A stretch of DNA of 64,000 nucleotides from Phallusia mammillata (taxonomy: Eukaryota > Chordata > Ascidiacea > Phlebobranchia > Ascidiidae). Below the pieces are notes generated by a model. That model was not told the origin of the DNA. It made no database searches and saw only the letters and a program-made list of their open reading frames with translations. Positions within the stretch are counted from its first letter, which is position 1; each line of letters starts with the position of its first letter. This document shows, piece by piece, positions 60,742 through 64,000 of the stretch. A program made the translations under genes and the position numbers. The stretch is from positions 65,763-129,762 of the forward strand of contig QLIY01000026.1 of NCBI GenBank assembly GCA_003260075.1, given 5' to 3'.

Positions 60742-60944
60742 CAGTGGTTCTCAAACTTTTTTGGGTTGCGACGCCTCTGGAAAAGTTTTCTAATCTTGCG
60801 ACGCACAAGCAAACAAAAGTTAATGGGGAAACTTATTATTAAAGTTGTGTTTATTGATACAACCACAAAAAGCCACGAAACGGAACTATTCTGCGACGCC
60901 CTTGGAAAATTGAAACGACGCGACGCACAGTTTGAGAACTACTG
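60742..60944. mobile_element. hAT-type MITE, CAGTGGTTCTCAAACT ends
   Basis: Ends CAGTGGTTCTCAAACT and AGTTTGAGAACTACTG with a perfect 8-bp target-site duplication atttaaag (60734-60741 and 60945-60952). Confidence 0.9.
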
Positions 60945-61406
60945 ATTTAAAGCATTGTTTATAAATCATTGCTTTGCTGTTATACCTGGGGTTTTAAACC
61001 GAACTCAACCAGCAACTGTGAAAGCCAGAAAAACATTTTGCTTCACGAGGCAGTCCCTACGCACTTTAGGCATTGTGACGTCACACATGCACGTGCGCTT
61101 TTTAAAATCGGCGCCGATTGTGAAATTTGCAACGCGCGTTTATGCTTAGGGTCGTTTGGTTCAACTCTTCTCGTTAGATTTATAATCACAATTGGTATTA
61201 CAGTGAACACTATACTGAACATATTGCTTTATTTACAGAATCCGAAGTTCTTCTGCTCTACAAACACGTCAACTTTCATTCATCACCATTCTCTTCAACT
61301 TCAAATAATAATTTGTATGTAAACATAGGAGTCTGTTGTGGGTCAACCGGGATCGCGGAACTGTAGGCCTAACTTAGGTTAACTGGCGCTAGGGTTGAGT
61401 GACCTA

Positions 61407-61769
61407 TTCTTTGGTCGGGATGGACCCGTAGAGGAAGTCTTTCTCGGTCAAAGAAAGGCCCAAGTCAGTAGGCGTGCTACTATTGCCAGCAAGTTGGCGC
61501 TAGGGCTTTAGACCTAGAGTAGCACGCATTAACTAAGGTTAGGCTAGTTAACATAGGTGGGTTACGTTTGGGATTCGCGCGCCACATAGGGACTTTAGCT
61601 TAGAACGATTTCTAGCTAGGTGTGGCGCGTTGTTAATGGCTTTAGCTAAAATAAGGTGCGCATAGAGACACGGTCTGGGCATGGCCTCAACCGCATTGCA
61701 TTGGCCGCGGTGTAGGCAGGACCAAGTACGGACACCGCTACCGTCAATGAAGACTCAGGCTCTTGAGTC
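61407..61769. other. GC-rich run of short inverted repeats
   Basis: Successive hairpin candidates: 61407-61416/61446-61455 (9 of 10), 61472-61481/61518-61527 (perfect 10), 61578-61586/61621-61629 (perfect 9), 61707-61713/61732-61738 (perfect 7), 61752-61757/61764-61769 (perfect 6). GGCGCTAGGG occurs twice (61385, 61496). The stretch is visibly richer in G+C than its surroundings. No known RNA family recognised; the minus-strand 103-codon frame across 61646-61957 has no recognisable domain. Confidence 0.45.
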
Positions 61770-62880
61770 CGAGGGGGCCGGCTTTGCATATAGCCCGAAA
61801 AGTCCCCTGATAGGGCGCAAACTGTTGTTATTTTTTCCCAGCCCTTCTTTCGCGTAAAATACTTGGGTCCTTGAGGGGGGACTCGTGGGGTAAAGGGCAG
61901 TGACACGCAGAGTTGTTGACTTATACGCCTTAAATCGTCACTTTCCCTTTTAAACAAACCTATGCGCCTATGCTAACTGTAAAATTAGGAACGGTGTGGA
62001 TTTTTTTCGGGTTCTGACCAGCTTGTATTATCTATGCTTGTACATCCGTTTCAAAGTTTTCTCCAATAAGAAGAGACCGAGAATTGGATGTTAAGCATGT
62101 GATTTAATAACTTCTCTTATTCGCATTATAGTTTTTACATTAACTTAAATTTCGCCGAATAAAAAGCCCCAACTTCCCTTTTTGCTGGTCAAACCCCATT
62201 TTTGTGTGGATTTTAAGTTTCTTCTATATACTCCAGCTCCGTTTTCCTGGCTGACCCGGCCATCTCGTCATTATGGGGCGATGGCATTGTGGGTGGTTGT
62301 GAAACACGACAGACTCAGTTCCTACTTTTCTAGGCTAATTTGCGGCGGTTGTATGCAGAACAGTTTGTTGAGACAAGTTTGTGTACTTTTACGTCGGCCG
62401 AACAGGGACGATGGCGGTTCGAACGTTTTTTCAGGTCCTTATCCAACAAATCAGACGAACAAACTGTTTGTGTCCAAGATTAACGACGAAATTTAACAAC
62501 TTTTGTGGCAAATATTATCCAAGATTAATATTTTTTTAAACAATAAGTGTAATTACATTTATCTGTCGTTTTCCCTCTTTCATCAACAAAACTGTGTGCG
62601 GAGTCCACTTTTACTATCCTTTTATTTCTAGTTAAGTAGACCAGTTCTTGGGGGGTGTTGTGCCTTTTTACATCAGCCGACAGGTTCTTCATACTGTTAA
62701 TGTGTATTTTTTATCGTCCGTCGCTTGCTCTAACCGCGCGAACCGCCATCGTCAAGTGATAGAAGCAACAAAAACTTCAGTTGTCAGGTTTTGCTGATGT
62801 TTCCTTCCAAGTCAACTTATGTTAAATTGTAAGTTTGTTGTTGTTGTTTGTTAATTTGTAAAATCTAATTGTATTATTGA

Positions 62881-63904
62881 TTTTCAGGATTGGCATCAAA
62901 ATATTGGTTTTGCATCAATTAAAAATATGGAAAACTGCAAAAACAAGTTTTGCAAAATCAAGCAATGCAATTCATAATTAACAGGTATTCTGAAATTTGT
63001 GTTTTTATTAACCTCCTGTTTTGTTTTACAGCAAATAATCTTTTACATTTTTGCAGGTTTAAACTTGTTCTGTTTTTGTTTTTCAGATTTTAATATTTTT
63101 CCACAGGGTTAACAAATTGTTTTGTTTTTCAGATTTCGAAAGCATATTTAGACTAGATTTTTACAATGATTTGTTTTGCAGGTTTTGGATTTCTACTAAC
63201 TTTGGATATATGAACAATATGTTTGTTTTACAGATTTTAGGGTACTTTAAAACATAAGTGTCTTCTAATGTAGGAATTTGTTTGCAGGTGTTAGGAAAAC
63301 AAGCATTTCTTTTTTCAAATTAATTTTTTATGTTTTTTTCTAGGTTTCACGAAATACTGTTTTGTTTGCAGATATAAGGTTTTACGAATTACGTATTGTT
63401 GGTTGTTGATACTAAAATCTAAAAAGTAAATTAGTGGGTTTAAAAGTTACCTATTTTAGACATTTTAATGATTAACGTTTCTCTTTTGCAGGTTTTACCA
63501 AACGTTGTTTTTGTTTTTCAGCTTCCTGAGGCTTCAGTAGTTTTTGAAAATTAGGTTTTCTGTTTTTACAGGTTCCACTTGTTATTTAGGCTCCATGTGA
63601 ATAAAAATAAAAAAACTGCACTTTAAAAATAAAACGTAAGTATGCCAAAACTTTTTACTTAAGCTGTAACTGGTGATTACAACGTTTGATTTGTTTTTCA
63701 GATACTGCAGCTGCGAATGAAGCTGTAAGTCGAGACAGTCAACGTCGACAAAACGATTCTCTTATCCAAAGGCAAAAGGTAACTATGATGTACCAAAATT
63801 GATTACTTATCAGAAACCATTTTGGGGCATAGACCTAACTTCTTGTATTTAGCTTATTTCATAGTTTGGATTTATTGTTTGAAGCAAATTGTTTTGTTTT
63901 TCAG
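62881..63904 (+). promoter_or_regulatory. array of 3'-splice-site-like motifs
   Basis: About 17 pyrimidine tracts ending in CAG or TAG (TTTTGCAG, TTGTTTTACAG, TTTGTTTTTCAG) occur in 1 kb. AG positions include 62887, 62983, 63031, 63056, 63086, 63106, 63132, 63181, 63233, 63287, 63343, 63371, 63491, 63521, 63571, 63701 and 63904. Many are followed by GTTT or ATTT. The last two precede plausible exons (63702-63778 and 63905-63953). Confidence 0.5.
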
Positions 63905-63924
63905 TGGCGGTCCCCACTACACTG

Positions 63925-63953
63925 ATGTCTGACAAACGGAAGCTTCCATCACG
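63925..63953 (+). CDS. possible first coding exon of an unknown gene, truncated by window end
   Basis: After a strong acceptor (TTTGTTTTTCAG ending at 63904), an ATG opens MSDKRKLPS and a donor CG|GTAATT follows; without splicing the frame stops after one more codon. The exon at 63702-63778 could be an upstream exon of the same transcript. The gene is not recognised. Confidence 0.3.
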
Positions 63954-64000
63954 GTAATTCCCCCTGACGTCATCATTGTCGTCCTTGCCGCAATTTCCTG

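Noticed and set aside
61646..61957. Minus-strand 103-codon frame in the GC-rich tract
   Set aside because: The higher G+C content reduces stop codons; no domain seen, so not called a gene.
1..64000. CRISPR array, operon or bacterial features
   Set aside because: The window is eukaryotic, with spliced genes; no spaced identical repeats were seen.

Overview
The window looks like nuclear DNA of an invertebrate chordate, most likely an ascidian tunicate. Genes are split by many short GT-AG introns, the base composition is AT-rich, and there are many short hAT-type MITEs. One gene carries five fibronectin type I domains, which are essentially a chordate module, but in an arrangement unlike vertebrate fibronectin. 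The species call is inference; the gene calls rest on exon-by-exon translation in which splice phases were checked.

Layout. 173-3082 (+) is an intronless MED24 (Mediator tail subunit). 3340-4805 (-) is the first five exons of a CatSper3-like sperm channel whose pore end is missing. 5270-8929 (+) is a secreted protein with five FN1 domains and a sushi domain. 9813-12154 (+) is DNAJC12. 13359-25842 (-) is a 21-exon heparan sulfate N-deacetylase/N-sulfotransferase (NDST). 27460-40252 (+) is a 24-exon RBM26/RBM27 orthologue. 41745-43580 (-) is a two-exon FLVCR-like (SLC49) transporter. 46264-54355 (+) is a 13-exon catalytically intact myotubularin of the MTMR6/7/8 group. 57156-59237 (+) is a broken, partial CYP4-type cytochrome P450. 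The last 4 kb is non-coding except for what may be the first coding exon of another gene (63925). The genes are unrelated housekeeping or tissue genes with no operon logic; neighbours are often divergent (CatSper3/FN1 gene, NDST/RBM26, FLVCR/MTMR).

Between and inside the genes are at least a dozen MITEs, several with perfect 8-bp target-site duplications. There are hammerhead-ribozyme-like cores near 39.7, 52.1 and 55.3 kb, long perfect inverted repeats, a GC-rich run of small hairpins at 61.4-61.8 kb, and an array of about 17 3'-splice-site-like motifs in 1 kb at 62.9-63.9 kb.

The sequence also carries clear assembly scars. Runs of 10-12 C (always C on this strand) are repeatedly followed by a second, slightly diverged copy of the sequence just upstream, and single n characters join similar duplicates. 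These look like two haplotypes stitched in tandem and they duplicate exons of NDST, DNAJC12 and RBM26. Four longer C runs (62-90 nt) interrupt NDST, an MTMR intron and the P450 region.
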